Positions 1 through 10,676 of a stretch of DNA of 64,000 bases are shown one piece after another. Origin of the DNA: Trichoderma breve (taxonomy: Eukaryota; Ascomycota; Sordariomycetes; Hypocreales; Hypocreaceae); the NCBI RefSeq assembly GCF_028502605.1, contig NC_079234.1, positions 5,642,001 to 5,706,000 of the forward strand. Reading direction: 5' to 3'. Each line of letters starts with the position of its first letter. Positions within the stretch are counted from its first letter, which is position 1. The position numbers were made by a program, and so were the translations under genes. The notes under the pieces were generated by a model. That model saw nothing but the letters and a program-made list of their open reading frames with translations. It ran no database searches and was not told where the DNA came from.

Positions 1-315
1 AAAGTGCATGTCCACGCCCTTGGGCTGCAGACACGGGCCCTCGCCGGGCAACACGATGGACGAAGGAGGCTTGAGGAAGAAAAAGGGCTTCTTAGGCTTT
101 GCGTTTGCCAGTTCTGCAATGTGATCCCTGTGAAAAGCAAGCACACAACGTTAGCAATCATATTCTTCTCTCTGTCATAAGTATCAAAGTAGAACAAAGT
201 AAGGTAAATGTTCTTACGCATAGTTGCGGCCAATGCAGACGACCTTGCCCGCCTGCTTCAGAGACAGAGAAGCTTGTGAGGCCGCAGTGGCCATTGATCT
301 CCTTAGTCCAAACAT
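1..315 (-). CDS. FAHD1-type fumarylacetoacetate hydrolase family protein (5' part, runs off window)
   Basis: Two exons are visible: 218-315 and 1-127, with the intron at 128-217 (GTAAGA...CACAG). The spliced start reads MFGLRRSMATAASQ, then KVVCIGRNYADHIAEL, then KPFFFLKPPSSIVLPGEG and GVDMHF. The CIGRNYADH and FFLKP..S...G motifs are typical of the FAHD1/YisK group of the FAH fold, which hydrolyses or decarboxylates acylpyruvates and oxaloacetate using a Mg2+ site. The metal-binding glutamates would lie beyond base 1, so catalytic competence cannot be judged. The basic first residues could be a mitochondrial leader; a second ATG at codon 8 is an alternative start. Only 75 codons are present. 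The family is clear, but the exact substrate is not. Confidence 0.88.
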
Positions 316-454
316 TGTGATATACAACACTTGTATTCCCCTTTTATGAATATCCAAAACGTTCAAGGGTTGATCCAAGTACAGTGCGTGAGCTGCGTGT
401 TGAAATAGCTACAGCTCTGCTTTAAGCCAGCAAATCAAGTTCGAGTTGGTGACA

Positions 455-598
455 ATGCGGGTGAGAGAGTTGGTGCTCGGATTAGCCTCGGCACACGAGC
501 TGCTCCGACTTACAGCGCAAGACCCCCTAGAAATCCACGATCTACAGGGCATCTCCCGTGCTCTAGGCGGCTCCAACACTGCTTACAGCTATCGGTAA
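455..598 (+). CDS. possible 47-residue micro-ORF, unknown
   Basis: An ATG at 455 opens 47 codons to a TAA at 596-598, beginning MRVRELVLGLASAHELLRL and ending ALGGSNTAYSYR. It lies 139 bp from, and divergent to, the FAHD1-type gene, so the two could share a promoter. The peptide has balanced amphipathic composition rather than the low-complexity look of chance intergenic ORFs. I do not recognise it. The last codon region CG|GTAAAA could also be a splice donor, with a CTAAC at about 614 and an AG near 642, so this may be only the first exon of something longer. It may equally be chance. Confidence 0.3.
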   Translation: MRVRELVLGLASAHELLRLTAQDPLEIHDLQGISRALGGSNTAYSYR

Positions 599-1114
599 AA
601 CTCATAGCCTAACTGGCATCGTGTCCGACCTCGCAGTTCTTCCATTTCGTTATTTCCTCGTTATATGTCACCACTATTTGCCTCACCCGTGATGACATCT
701 ACATGTGTATTATAGGTAGATTGACTTCCACAGAGTCAAAAGAAGACAAAGACCGAATGTACCTTTTTTCATTTATACTCTACTAATGCACCAGACTCTC
801 CTTGATGCTTGAGCTTGACGCTTCCCCTGCATCAAAATGTATGGACCATAAAAGCAATCCATCTAGCTGTCTCCCCCCTTGAACCCCCAGCTTCATCCAA
901 CCGCAACCTATGCTATTCTGTAGATGCATGCTTTCCCTCTCCAGGTACTACAAATGCTGAGCAAGAAAAAAAAAAGTAAAAGAATAATCCGTCGTTCTCT
1001 GGACGCCTTGCCACGTTTGGAAGAATAAATACAACAAGACACAGCCCCATGCTCGTAACTCATCAGAAGCAACCCTTACCCAAATCCATATGTACTGAAA
1101 ACTGCAATCCCCGC
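599..1114. other. intergenic, 3' flank of cullin-3
   Basis: This 516-bp stretch precedes the cullin-3 stop codon (cullin-3 is on the minus strand). I see no supportable gene. It contains a short A tract near 965-978 and is probably mostly cullin-3 3' UTR. Confidence 0.5.
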
Positions 1115-3976
1115 TCACGCCATGTAGCGATACATCGACGGTGCGCCGTCTTCGTCTGGCCGCTCCAGATATTCTCTCACAATGAGATCCTCGATCCGCC
1201 TCTTAATCAGAGAGACTTCGGGCTTGAAGCGGCCTACCAGCTGCGACAGGACTTCGCTCACCAGCTGAGAGTGATTGAGTTCCTTTCGCGCCCTGATAAT
1301 AACTGATTAATAGTTGCCCGGAAAATTATAGTCACAGCTGTGGTTTTCAAACTTACTTCATAATTCTCACAATTGCGGCGTCGACAATGTGAGCTCGGGT
1401 TTGGTTGTTCTTTTCTTCCGTCGTCTTTCTCTCCTCCTTATCTTCGACCTTGGAGACGGCGTTGATGATAGGTGCCTTGATTCTGATCGTCTTGCTCTGG
1501 AAAGAAGCATTGAAAGAAAACCTGTCGGTAGGCTTTATGTTCTTTGTTGGCGGGTCTTTGGCCAGAACTCGAGACTTGGGCGCCACGGCAATTGCCATGA
1601 GTGCCCGCGTCAGATCTGACGTTGACATGTTTGTCTTGGCCTGAATCTCTTCAAAGCTAAGGCTCTCTCCGTCTCTTAGATCGTTGAACAACATGAGGAC
1701 AACCATGCCATAGGTGGGAACGTTCATTTCATAACGACGTTCCCGCGCCAATGGGCCAGATTTCCCCTCGATAGCCGGAAATACGCACTTGATATCCGCG
1801 CTGCCGGTTGTACCAATCCATGTGAGCTTTCGACCGTTGCGATTTGTCAGGTAAAACTGCTCAAAGCTAGCCTGCAGTCGTTTAACTTCAGGTGGGTAGG
1901 TGCAGCCCATCCTTGGGGTCTCTCCAAGCTGAGCAGAGCGGCCCATGACCTCTTGGGGCCAGTAGTTGGTGGTGAGGACGTTGACATTGAGATCGATGGT
2001 GTGTCCTTCGGGGTCCAGCTTGCGGATATGGTCGCGGTACGTCGATGTCAACTCTGACGAGGTGACGAGATCTCTAAACATGCCTTCAAATTTGCTTGTA
2101 AACTGCTGTCCCATTTCCTGCTTCATCCGTGATATGATCTGCTTTTCCACATCATGACTTTCTGATTTACCATGGAGTAGTCGACGAGCCAGGTGGCGTT
2201 GGTAGTATGTCTGGAAGAGATCCTTATCCAACAGATAACGAATGAGCACGATTGCCTTCTCCAGGATGGCATCTACCTCGGCTTCCGTCTTGCCTCTTAT
2301 GCCTCTCTTCAGGCTGTCGTCGATGAAGAGAGAGACGTATTCCGAGCTTCGATTAAACAGGTTGATGAAATCGGCAAAGCTCTTGGTCAGAGCTGTTTGG
2401 AGAACCAGGTCTTCTTGAAAGCATGCTTCCAGCATGTAGTCAAACTTATCTTTCAGCCGAAGCACGTCGTCGACCCATCTGATGGCTGCTGCTGTTTGTT
2501 GCGCGGCCGGATTGAGCGTTTTGGCCTTGTCGCCATCTCCTCCGTCCTCGCCCTCACCCTGTCCTGTCGAAAAATCAGTGTTCTTCAACACATTCTCAAT
2601 CTCCAGTCCCAGTTCGACAACTCTCTTTTGTAAAATTTCACGAAGGGCCGTCTTCTTATCATCCACCCTCGAGATGAGTCTGTACAAAATGCTGAGGTCG
2701 TCTATCTTGTCGTTGTCAATCATCCACCTGAGGCCACTGCCCTCCATGGCAAGAAAGTCATCCAAGTGACCAAGAATAAGCTTCTTGTCCACCACGTCCG
2801 ACACCTTGGGAAGGGTTTCGCGTTCTATAGTGGTGCCGCAGCGGTCTTCTTCTTCCGAAAGCCTGGTCTCAGTGTGCCGAAGCCAAGTGCTAGCATCAGA
2901 TTCTCGTAGTAGCCGGTCGCACTCTCTCGAGTAGAAAGTTTCGCTGTTGCTGAGGAATCGAGGTTCAAAGATGGTAAGATAGAGCTTACTACTCTCCGAT
3001 TCGTCCTCAGTTTCGTACAGGCAGCTCAGCATCCGGCTGCAGCTACGGATAAGATTTCGATCAATGACATCTCCACGTCTCTCCATGTCAATCTGATCTA
3101 GCATGACGGAAATAAGAATGTCCACAATCAAGCTGTCGGAATTCGCGTTAAGGCATGAGCGTAATATATGGTCTCGGAATAGGGCAATGGTGGTGGCAAA
3201 GATGGGGACTCGGCGTGGCTCCTGTTGCGTGTAGCCCCGATCTAGGTACATGAGGATATCTGCCGTCATATTCATGGACATGTTGTGATCTTCCCAAGTA
3301 TCTCGAAGGCCCTTGAGGAACTTTTCGCCCGTTTGTCGCCGCTCGTTGACAGAGGCCGCTGACGAATTGTCGATGCCAATGTTGATAAGGCTCTTAGTGA
3401 CCAAGACTTCAATCTTTGGAATGACGTGCATGGCAAACCATTGCTCCTCAAACTCCTTGACCTTGTCGTACAGAACTTCACCCTTCTTCTTAAGCACGAT
3501 CTTATAAGCCGCTCGGTATAACTCTTCGAAGGAGAGACGTCCGCAGCTCTTGTTGTGGATATCGCGCAACGCTTCTTGAATCATGTTCCAGCATGCATCG
3601 AAGTCGGCTCCCTCGCCGCCAGGGCCATTGGGCTGTGAAGAATTATTAGCTGCTGATCCGCAAGCCTTGGCCTTGAAGAGAGAGGGTTCTAGAGTTTGCG
3701 CCTGCGCATGGGAAAATAACTGCTTGCTCTCGCTAGAACCCATCGTGGTATGTCTGGTGGAGCGGAAGAAGTTGATCGAGACGGCAACTCATCGAGAGCA
3801 GCGGCGTTGATAGGCCTCAGCCTCGCATAGCAGGATGCGCCCAAGATGCGCTGAGCAGTGAGGAGGGGATGCGCCGTGAATTGGGGGTTCAGGTCCAGCC
3901 TGCAACTTACACGCACAATCCGACGAGGTGGGCGGATGCGCCCTCGAGCCCCCGCTCCCCCTCGCCCTGAAATCAT
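1115..3976 (-). CDS. cul3: cullin-3, scaffold of BTB-type Cul3 ubiquitin ligases
   Basis: The model has exons 3911-3976, 1357-3632 and 1115-1292, giving 839 residues, normal for fungal Cul3. Exon 1 encodes the basic leader with GRIRPPRRIVR typical of Cul3. Exon 2 resumes at DFDACWNMIQEALRDIHNK, the first cullin repeat, and includes the cullin-homology segment (LLDKDLFQTYYQRHLARRLL). The last exon gives the winged-helix tail ending in APSMYRYMA. The Nedd8 acceptor lysine lies in IVRIMKARKEL (about Lys781). In the family, Cul3 holds Rbx1-E2 at its C-terminus and BTB substrate adaptors at its N-terminus. The first intron (3633-3910, 278 nt) has branch site GCTAAT before TTCACAG. An in-frame ATG at 3743 inside it would give another N-terminus. 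The second intron (1293-1356) splits the neddylation codon. Confidence 0.95.
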
Positions 3977-4849
3977 AGCTGCTTCAGCTCTCCGTGAGGA
4001 ACCAAGAGGCAAAATCGAGTAGGTGAAGTGTCAGGAAGACAACTGTCGTGGAAGCCCAGTCGCGGCACAAGAGGCCCCAAAAACGCTGGTCGCACAGATA
4101 GTGGGGGTTTGCAGAGCTAATAGGTACAGAATGGTAGGCAGCTGGCTGGTCAGGGCTTCAGCTGGTGTGTTCGGCAGAGGGCCAAAGATGGCGTGAATAT
4201 TCAATATTCAGCGGAAGAATAGACGGGACGGTGATGGTGGAATAATTTGCATTCTCCCCATCGAGGTGGACAAGAAACGAACGCTTGCTGGACAAGGTGA
4301 AGGAGCTTGAAGCTGCCTGTGACAAAGCATCAAACGGGTGAATCGAATAGTAACTCCGGCCCGAAGAGAAATGCCGGGGTTTCCTCTTGAACGAAGCATC
4401 GTCTATTATCGATAAACAGTTTTCTAGCACGAGTAGCAATTGGGTGGAGACGCTCGTAGTAAGCAGAAGCTTTAAAGTTCGAGGTACGGAGTACATGGGA
4501 GCTGTCATTTGATGTGGCGGGGAGAAAAGTACGGAGTACATTGTTCTGAGTTACGCCTTCACGTGAGTGAGGTCGATTTCCATCAATGAACCTGGAAGCC
4601 CGGTACCTGTACGATGGTACCTCCCGCCAGCTACAGAGTCACGTGCCCTCCTTGGCTTCCCAAACCCAGCTAACTGCCATTAGTAACGACTGCCCAGCTA
4701 ATGAATGGGCAACTATTTTTCCGACCGACAATTGAAGGCATCCGCCAGCCTTGCAATATAAACCGTGAGACGAGGCAACGCGCGTGACGAGGCACATCGG
4801 AATCCCTGAATTCATCCCACAACAGGCCACAAAGGCCTCTGCCGTCGCC
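3977..4849. promoter_or_regulatory. divergent promoter region between cullin-3 and SmD1
   Basis: This 873-bp spacer separates two divergently transcribed housekeeping genes. It holds two copies of TACGGAGTA at 4485-4493 and 4530-4538, with starts 45 bp apart. The ORFs here are short and look random, so I annotate no coding sequence. Core promoter elements cannot be assigned from sequence alone. Confidence 0.5.
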
Positions 4850-5446
4850 ATGAAGCTCGTCAGGTGAGCGAGATCCCCCAAGCTGCAGAATTCCGCTTGA
4901 ATTGTCCCGTCGAGCGAGCAGCGTCTCTATCCAGCCCCATGCTTGTTCTGAGCTTTTGAGCTTCACGACGCTGACAATTGCGCCATGGCAGGTTTTTGAT
5001 GAAGTGCGCCAACGAAACGGTGACCATTGAATTGAAAAATGGTACGCTCCAAACCCCCAATGCGAGTTCCCAGTTGGTTCTCAGTGTCGCGCAGCTTCAA
5101 TCAAACGAGCATGACATGACAGTCTCAACTAACCAACCCCGCGTCAGGCACCATCGTCCACGGCACCATCTCCTCAGTCACTCCCCAGATGAACGTCGCC
5201 CTCCGCACGGTCAAGATGACGGCTCGCGGCCAGGACTCCATCGCCCTCGACACCATGAACATCCGAGGCTCAACAATCCGATACTTTATCCTCCCCGACT
5301 CCCTGCCTCTCGACACCCTGCTAATCGACGACGCACCCAAGCCCAAGAACAAAGCCAGAAAGGAGGCTGACAGAGGAGGTCGCGGAGGCCGTGGTGGCCG
5401 TGGTGGCCGAGGTCGCGGTCGTGGCCGCGGACGTGGACGTGGCTAA
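4850..5446 (+). CDS. smd1: small nuclear ribonucleoprotein SmD1
   Basis: Three exons (4850-4863, 4992-5041, 5148-5446) give 120 residues. The start reads [22 protein letters not shown], the Sm1 motif in the SmD1 form. The Sm2 half contains [20 protein letters not shown], nearly invariant in SmD1. The C-terminal tail is an RG/RGG-rich stretch (about residues 102-120), the part that is arginine-methylated and bound by SMN-type factors in animals. SmD1 is one of the seven Sm proteins that ring U1, U2, U4 and U5 snRNAs. The first exon is only 14 nt; its ATG is fixed by the conserved MKLVRF start, which spans intron 1. Introns are 128 and 106 nt. Confidence 0.97.
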
Positions 5447-6095
5447 AGCAACAATTGGGACGATAATAACACGACAAAGGATAGAGAAACCGAGGCACTA
5501 TATCTCTTTTTTTTATTTTCAAAGTTGGGCCGGGCCGAGGGTCGATATCGTTGAGAGAAAGGTCTTTCTAAACGATACAGAACAAAGGAAACCATTTTTG
5601 ACTTCAACGGACTGTGGAGGCGTCGCAAGCTGCGATGGAAACGGCGTTTGGGATGCGTTTTGCCCACATAAAAAATTAAAGAAACAAACGACACTTGTTC
5701 CGGGGGGGGAGATGGAAGAGGTGGGGTTCAGCGCTTTGATATTCGGCCAAAAAAATCTATTTCGAGATGACAAGATATTCGAATATATAAATTGCCAGTC
5801 CGTTTCTATGTACATTGCGAATTCGTCTGATGTAAGGAGGCTGTTTCCCTTGGAAGAACAATGTCCAAGCCCTTTCACAGCATCAAACGAAATGCGCTCT
5901 CCCAGCTGTAGACTTTGATACCTGATGACATCCAGCTGAATATAGTGACGGAGCGGTAGAAGGGATGTCGTGTAGCTCACTCCTGCTGGGAGCCCTCAGT
6001 TCCTAAACAGCAATGTCCAGTTTAGGCATTGGAGATCATTATCCAAACATCTCACTCATAAACCCCTAAATCCCAAAACATCCATCCGTAAGCCC
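5447..6095. other. convergent 3' flanks of SmD1 and MTQ2-type gene
   Basis: About 650 bp lies between two converging stop codons. It includes T-rich stretches (for example near 5505-5520) that suit mRNA 3' ends. A reading frame of 175 codons that overlaps the SmD1 tail crosses it but resembles no protein. I see no gene. Confidence 0.5.
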
Positions 6096-6869
6096 TCACG
6101 GCGACGAATCTCGCCATATCCGCACAATCTGCAACTTCTCCCACCCAGCCGTCTTCCCACTCGACCCAACCGTCTCCGCCCTCCACCCGTCCCCCCAAGC
6201 CCGTATCCTCTCCTTCACAACCTCAGGCTTATTCTGCGCGCAAAGAAGTACATACGCACAACCTCTCTCGGACAGAATCTCAGGTAACCCGTCAATCAGC
6301 CTATCCGTCGTCTCCATGCCGTCCGCCCCGCCGGCATACGACAGCGCCAGCAAATACGAATCATCGTCAAACGTCGTCTTGGGGGAAAAGTCCTCTGTGA
6401 AGGTCTGCGGGCGCTCGGGCATTTCCGACGTCGGCACGTATGGCGGGTTGAAGACGAGCACGTCGACGGAGCGGTTCCTCAAGGGGGCGGCAAGGTCACC
6501 CATGACGGAGCCCAGATACAGTCCGTGAGTGATTTCATTGTTACTGCTTTCTGCGAGGGAATCGGCTTGGGCTTTTGCTACGGTGGTGATTGTTGCGCGG
6601 CAGGCGAAGGCGTTCATGTCGACGCCGGCAGTGAGGATGTGGGAGGTGCCGAAGAGGGTCTTTGCGTGGGCGGTGATGAAGGCGAGGACGACGCCGGATC
6701 CTGTGCCGAGCTCGACGACGAATGGAATAGCTGGAGAAGATGAGAATGTGTCATGGAGGAACTGCGTCTCGGAGGATGAGGAGAGGGTGTCGAGGAGGAG
6801 GAACGAGTCTTCGGCGGGCTCGTAGACACGCTCGTAGGGGACGTGAGAGGTATCTGGTGTGGGAAGCAT
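6096..6869 (-). CDS. mtq2: eRF1 glutamine N5-methyltransferase catalytic subunit (MTQ2/HemK2 type)
   Basis: An uninterrupted 257-residue ORF. SAM-binding motif I is VVELGTGSGVV (residues 51-61). The catalytic NPPY is at 141-144 in VDVLVFNPPYVPT, the signature of glutamine/adenine N-methyltransferases. The start YERVYEPAEDSFLLLDTL is the conserved MTQ2/N6AMT1 entry motif and supports the chosen ATG. In yeast and human, Mtq2 with its zinc-binding partner Trm112 methylates the glutamine of the GGQ loop of release factor eRF1. Length fits the family, which lacks the long N-terminal domain of bacterial PrmC. Function is inferred from the motifs. Confidence 0.95.
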   Translation of the reverse strand: MLPTPDTSHVPYERVYEPAEDSFLLLDTLSSSSETQFLHDTFSSSPAIPFVVELGTGSGVVLAFITAHAKTLFGTSHILTAGVDMNAFACRATITTVAKAQADSLAESSNNEITHGLYLGSVMGDLAAPLRNRSVDVLVFNPPYVPTSEMPERPQTFTEDFSPKTTFDDDSYLLALSYAGGADGMETTDRLIDGLPEILSERGCAYVLLCAQNKPEVVKERIRAWGDGWRAETVGSSGKTAGWEKLQIVRIWRDSSP

Positions 6870-7278
6870 GATATTGTGTTTGATGAGAGGAGAGGAATTG
6901 GTGAGTTTGTTTGGTATATGAGATTGGAGATGGTGAGAGCTTCATGAAGACTTTTTTTAGGTAGGTTGAAGAAAGTTGACTGATAGAATGGCGGATGGTG
7001 GGGCCACGTGATGTCATGAGAGATGAAGGAAATATATACAGTCATTATTGTTTTTATTAAAATCATTACTTATATAAATGAATCCAAAAGGTTGAATCGA
7101 TAACAATTCATGGTATTCTTTGAAATCAAATGTGCACAGTTGCTCTTCTCAAGCAAGACATAGCTCAACTCCCCAAGCCCCAAAAATGCCCCTCCCAAAA
7201 ACACCATAAACCCAACTCTCACCACCCAACTCCAGCCTCTCTTCTCACAACCCCCTAACCTTTCCAAAATCACAAAAA
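6870..7278. other. AT-rich intergenic spacer
   Basis: About 410 bp lies upstream of the MTQ2-type gene and downstream of the small Cys-rich gene, both on the minus strand. It is AT-rich around 7020-7110 and probably combines the methyltransferase promoter with the 3' UTR of the neighbour. I see no gene. Confidence 0.45.
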
Positions 7279-7596
7279 TCACAAAATCACACACCCCCTC
7301 GTCTCCCCCATCCTCACCTCAACCGCCCAATCCCCCCCATCAGGATCCAATCCCCAATGCATCCCCCACCCCATCCTCTCCACCATCCGCACGCACCGCC
7401 GATCATACAGCCCGCCCAAGTCGCACCGCGGACACGGCCTGCTCTTCGTCTTGTAGAATCCCGGCGCCTTTTTGATGCCGCCGGCGCCGCAGAAGGTTGG
7501 GCACGTGTGGAAATCCATGTAAGGGCCGCAGGGGTGGGAGATGATGGCCCAGATGTGTTTGCATGATTTGTGTTGGAAGAAGGTGACGTTGCACAT
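7279..7596 (-). CDS. small Cys-rich fungal protein with C-terminal CaaX box
   Basis: I take the ATG at 7596, giving 105 residues, because the conserved-looking sequence begins with MCNVTFFQHKSCKHIW. The open frame continues to 8016, but that upstream part is low complexity and unlike a protein. Cysteines fall at 2, 12, 23, 32, 36, 55, 58, 68 and 102. CPRC at 55-58, with the surrounding cysteines and His residues, suggests one or two zinc sites. A block rich in Gly, Arg and Trp follows (DRRCVRMVERMGWGMHWG). The final four residues, CVIL, fit a CaaX prenylation signal, with Leu favouring geranylgeranylation. I recall similar uncharacterised proteins in filamentous fungi but know no function. 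Prenylation and metal binding are inferences. Confidence 0.75.
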   Translation of the reverse strand: MCNVTFFQHKSCKHIWAIISHPCGPYMDFHTCPTFCGAGGIKKAPGFYKTKSRPCPRCDLGGLYDRRCVRMVERMGWGMHWGLDPDGGDWAVEVRMGETRGCVIL

Positions 7597-8153
7597 GATG
7601 TTCCTCTTGCTTTTGATGGTTTGTTTCTTGTTCTTTTTTTTTTCTATGGATGGGAAGATGTGTTGTGTGGAGGTTTCTTTGTATGTGCGCTCGAGCTGGT
7701 TTTTACTAAATTTTGCGTTTCGGGAGTTGGGATTCGACGTGTAGAATGTTTGAGTGAAGATGGGCTTGACGAGATAACAGCACAATAGATCCAAACAATA
7801 GAATATCGATGATATTAAAAGAACAAACATCACGCTGTAGCAGCTAAGAAGCTCAAGTCTCAGGATCAATGACGGACTGCGCGCAGCCGGCAGTGAATCC
7901 AGCCAGTCCCAGACAAACGTTACAATACAGTGATACGCTCCCAAGTCAATCACAGTGAAAAGCATCCATAAAAAGTAGCCATACAATTGGAAGGAGTGTA
8001 CATTAGAAAGATTCAATTCAATTTGAGTATATGCGTACCTATTTGCCTTGTACCAACGCTCCCATATTCAATGCCACAAACGTCAAGCCAACGCCAAATG
8101 CTCATGCCAAATGTCGAAAAATCCATACATAGTCCGCTATTCTAAAAACACCC
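7597..8153. other. spacer between Yvc1-type channel gene and Cys-rich gene
   Basis: About 557 bp separates two minus-strand genes and should contain the channel 3' UTR and the promoter of the small gene. An open frame continues through part of it from the small gene, but its composition (hydrophobic, then Lys/Asn-rich) does not support coding. T-rich runs occur near 7627-7640. Confidence 0.45.
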
Positions 8154-10676
8154 TCAAAAGTTTGTCTCGCGTCCTTTGAAAGACGAATCCAGAGTAGTCC
8201 CATCGCCTATGGGCAGTGTGTCACTCTCCCCAATTTCGCTATCATCCTGCGGGAGAAGCCTCGAGAGCATATCCTCCATCCGTTGCATGGACTTCTCCAT
8301 GGCAGCCAGTCTACCTGCCATGTCTGCATAATCTTCACCCGTTTCCGTGAGCGACCCCCGCAGCTTAGGCGGGATTTCAAACATGGAATCTCGGCGCGAG
8401 GGCTTCCTCACCGAGTCGTGGGTCTCCTGCCGCGTGTATTGCCTCCGAATGAGGTGGTGCGTCAGGTCGTCGTCCACGGCAATGTCATCATATACATCCT
8501 CCGGGGGTGGCACATCAAACACGGCGCGGATATATTGATATGCTGAGAGCTGCCACCTTTGCCAGAACCATTTATGGGCCAGCGAGCTGACAGTTCCTGC
8601 TGCGGGACTCTTGTCCGGCCACAGTAGGCGGCGTTCGGCGACGGCGATGAAGAGTAACAGTGGAAGGTTGACTAAGCGAACAGTGGCGACGTGGATTTTA
8701 TGGAACCATCGCGGGCTGACGACGAATTTGAGCGGCAAAAGAAGGAAGACGGCTAGGAGATTGAAAGGAGGCTGGTAAGCGAAAACAGCGTCCGCCTTGA
8801 CGCCTTCAAGCGTGAGGACAGCCTTTCGATAGTGTATCTCGGCTGTGGCATTGGTGGATATGTTGCTAAACGTATTCGACAGCATAGAGACGAGGATAGT
8901 AAGAAAGAGAGTGTTGCCAAGGAAAGCAAATGTGATCATGACGACGGGTCCCAGTAGCCAGTGGAATTCGACCTATAGAGCCAGAACATGTCAGCGCAAG
9001 ACTTCCTCCCATCTCATCTCCCTTTATCGCAGAGCTTACCGATCGGTGAATTCCAGTGCCATCGAGTCCAAACCAGATGTAAATCATCCATTTCGAAATC
9101 GTACTAAGCAAGCAAACAACCCGTCAGCACATGATAACATCGGGAAAAGAAGTAAGAAACAAACATACAGCAATGGATGGGCTCCCTCTCCAAGCCACAG
9201 TAGAGATAGCAAGAATCCAAAAAAGCACCACGCCGAAAGCGCAGTGAGCAGGAAAAAGTCGGCCATCATGGATCTCAGCGACAAAAAGACCAAGTTGTCA
9301 GAGAGCCAGTTAAAGGCCAGGCGAGGAACCAGCACAGGTGCCGCAAGCGCCAAGACATCAAATGCCTGCTCCGAGGGCCCTAGCAATCCGGTCCACACAC
9401 CCCAGAGGCGCAGACCGCTGTAGATGACGAAAAGGAAGATGAAGGTGACGTCGAGGAAAGACCATAGATTCTGCGTGTACACGTTCCTGTGATGCAACAT
9501 GTTAGCTCTCCTCTGAAGAATATCCATAATATTCTCCTAGACAGAAATAAACAGATAAGGGGAAGAGGTCTCACCATCCGTGTGCTAAAATCGTCGCAAA
9601 CTGATCCAAACACCACCCAAACGCAAATATCGCAAACGCCGCCTCCAGGTACGGAATCTCACCATTCCTCCGCAGAGTCATAACGGCCACATACAGCCCC
9701 AGCAAGATGGTAAACTGTATCGCCTCAAGGTAATTGCGCGTCCGCGGCACAATCAGCCGATACTGGTTCAGCAGCGGCGACTCGCGCGGCTCGTAGATAG
9801 AAATGGGCTTCAACTTGTAGTGGTCCGGAATAATGTCCCACGACGTCGACGGCGTGTAGATGACGCGGCCCTCGTAGATGGCCGACACGACCCTCTGAGC
9901 CGTCGTCGAGCTGAGAAAGTGCCTGCTCTCGGTCAAGATGGCGACCTCGAGCGCGGGCAGCGTGCGGTGCGTCGTCCACCAGGCCTTGTCCTCGGCCTCT
10001 TCGCGGACGTGCGCCGGCGCATGCTGGAAGGGCTCGAAGCCGGCGACGAGGATGTGCGCTAGTAGCAGCAGGCCTTCATGGTCGTCGTCGTGGTCCTCGC
10101 CGAAGCGGCGCAGGATGCGTGTGGCGATGAGCTCGCATAGGGTGGCGCGAGTCCAGTTGACGTTTTGGCGGTTGGTGGACCGCGATTCTTCGTCTAGGAA
10201 CTGGGCTCTGTTGACCAGCAGGCAGTATACTGCGGGTGAGTTAGCATTCTGATTCTCTCTTTTATTTCACTTTCATTTTTTCTTCATCAAATCAACCCAT
10301 AAAGGGATCAATTGACATTCAGACACATGAAACTGCCGAACCCTGATCTTGATAAGAAGAAAGCAAGAAATAAGAAAGACGACGTACCAATGGAAACATC
10401 CCCCAGCTCATAAAACTTGTCGACCAGCGGCCTTATAACGGTAACATTGATCTTAACATCCCGCAGCTGCTCCAGCGTCAAGTAATCCTCCACGACGCTG
10501 ACAATGTCGCGCCTGATGCGGTGAATGTTTGTGTACACGGGCAGGTCGCTGTGCGGGTTCGTGCGGCAGCTGAAGACGTGCTCGCCATTTTCGTGCTCCG
10601 TGGACAGCCTGCTGAGCAGCGGCCGGCGCTCGTCGGGCGGAACGGAGAGTTGGAGCCTCCTGCGTCGTTCTGCCAT
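8154..10676 (-). CDS. yvc1: Yvc1-type TRP cation channel (vacuolar Ca2+ release)
   Basis: Five exons join in frame: 10388-10676, 9575-10229, 9169-9486, 9040-9103 and 8154-8972, giving 618 residues, near the usual size. The N-terminal cytosolic part starts MAERRRRLQL and contains TNIHRIRRDI. Several hydrophobic membrane segments follow (for example AIQFTILLGLYVAVMTL, VTFIFLFVIYSGLRLWG and a run in DFFLLTALSAWCFFGFLLSL). The pore-to-last-helix region reads FGLDGTGIHRSVEFHW and then MITFAFLGNTLFLTILVS, which is highly characteristic of fungal Yvc1. The C-terminus has acidic patches and a short predicted coiled coil (AAMEKSMQRMEDMLSRLL). In yeast the family releases Ca2+ from the vacuole after osmotic or oxidative stress. 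The start ATG is the only one near the conserved region. Confidence 0.93.

Noticed and set aside
7597..8016. N-terminal extension of the Cys-rich protein frame
   Set aside because: The frame is open but the added 140 residues are low-complexity and Lys/Asn-rich, unlike the conserved-looking part from Met at 7596. A spliced transcript is not suggested.
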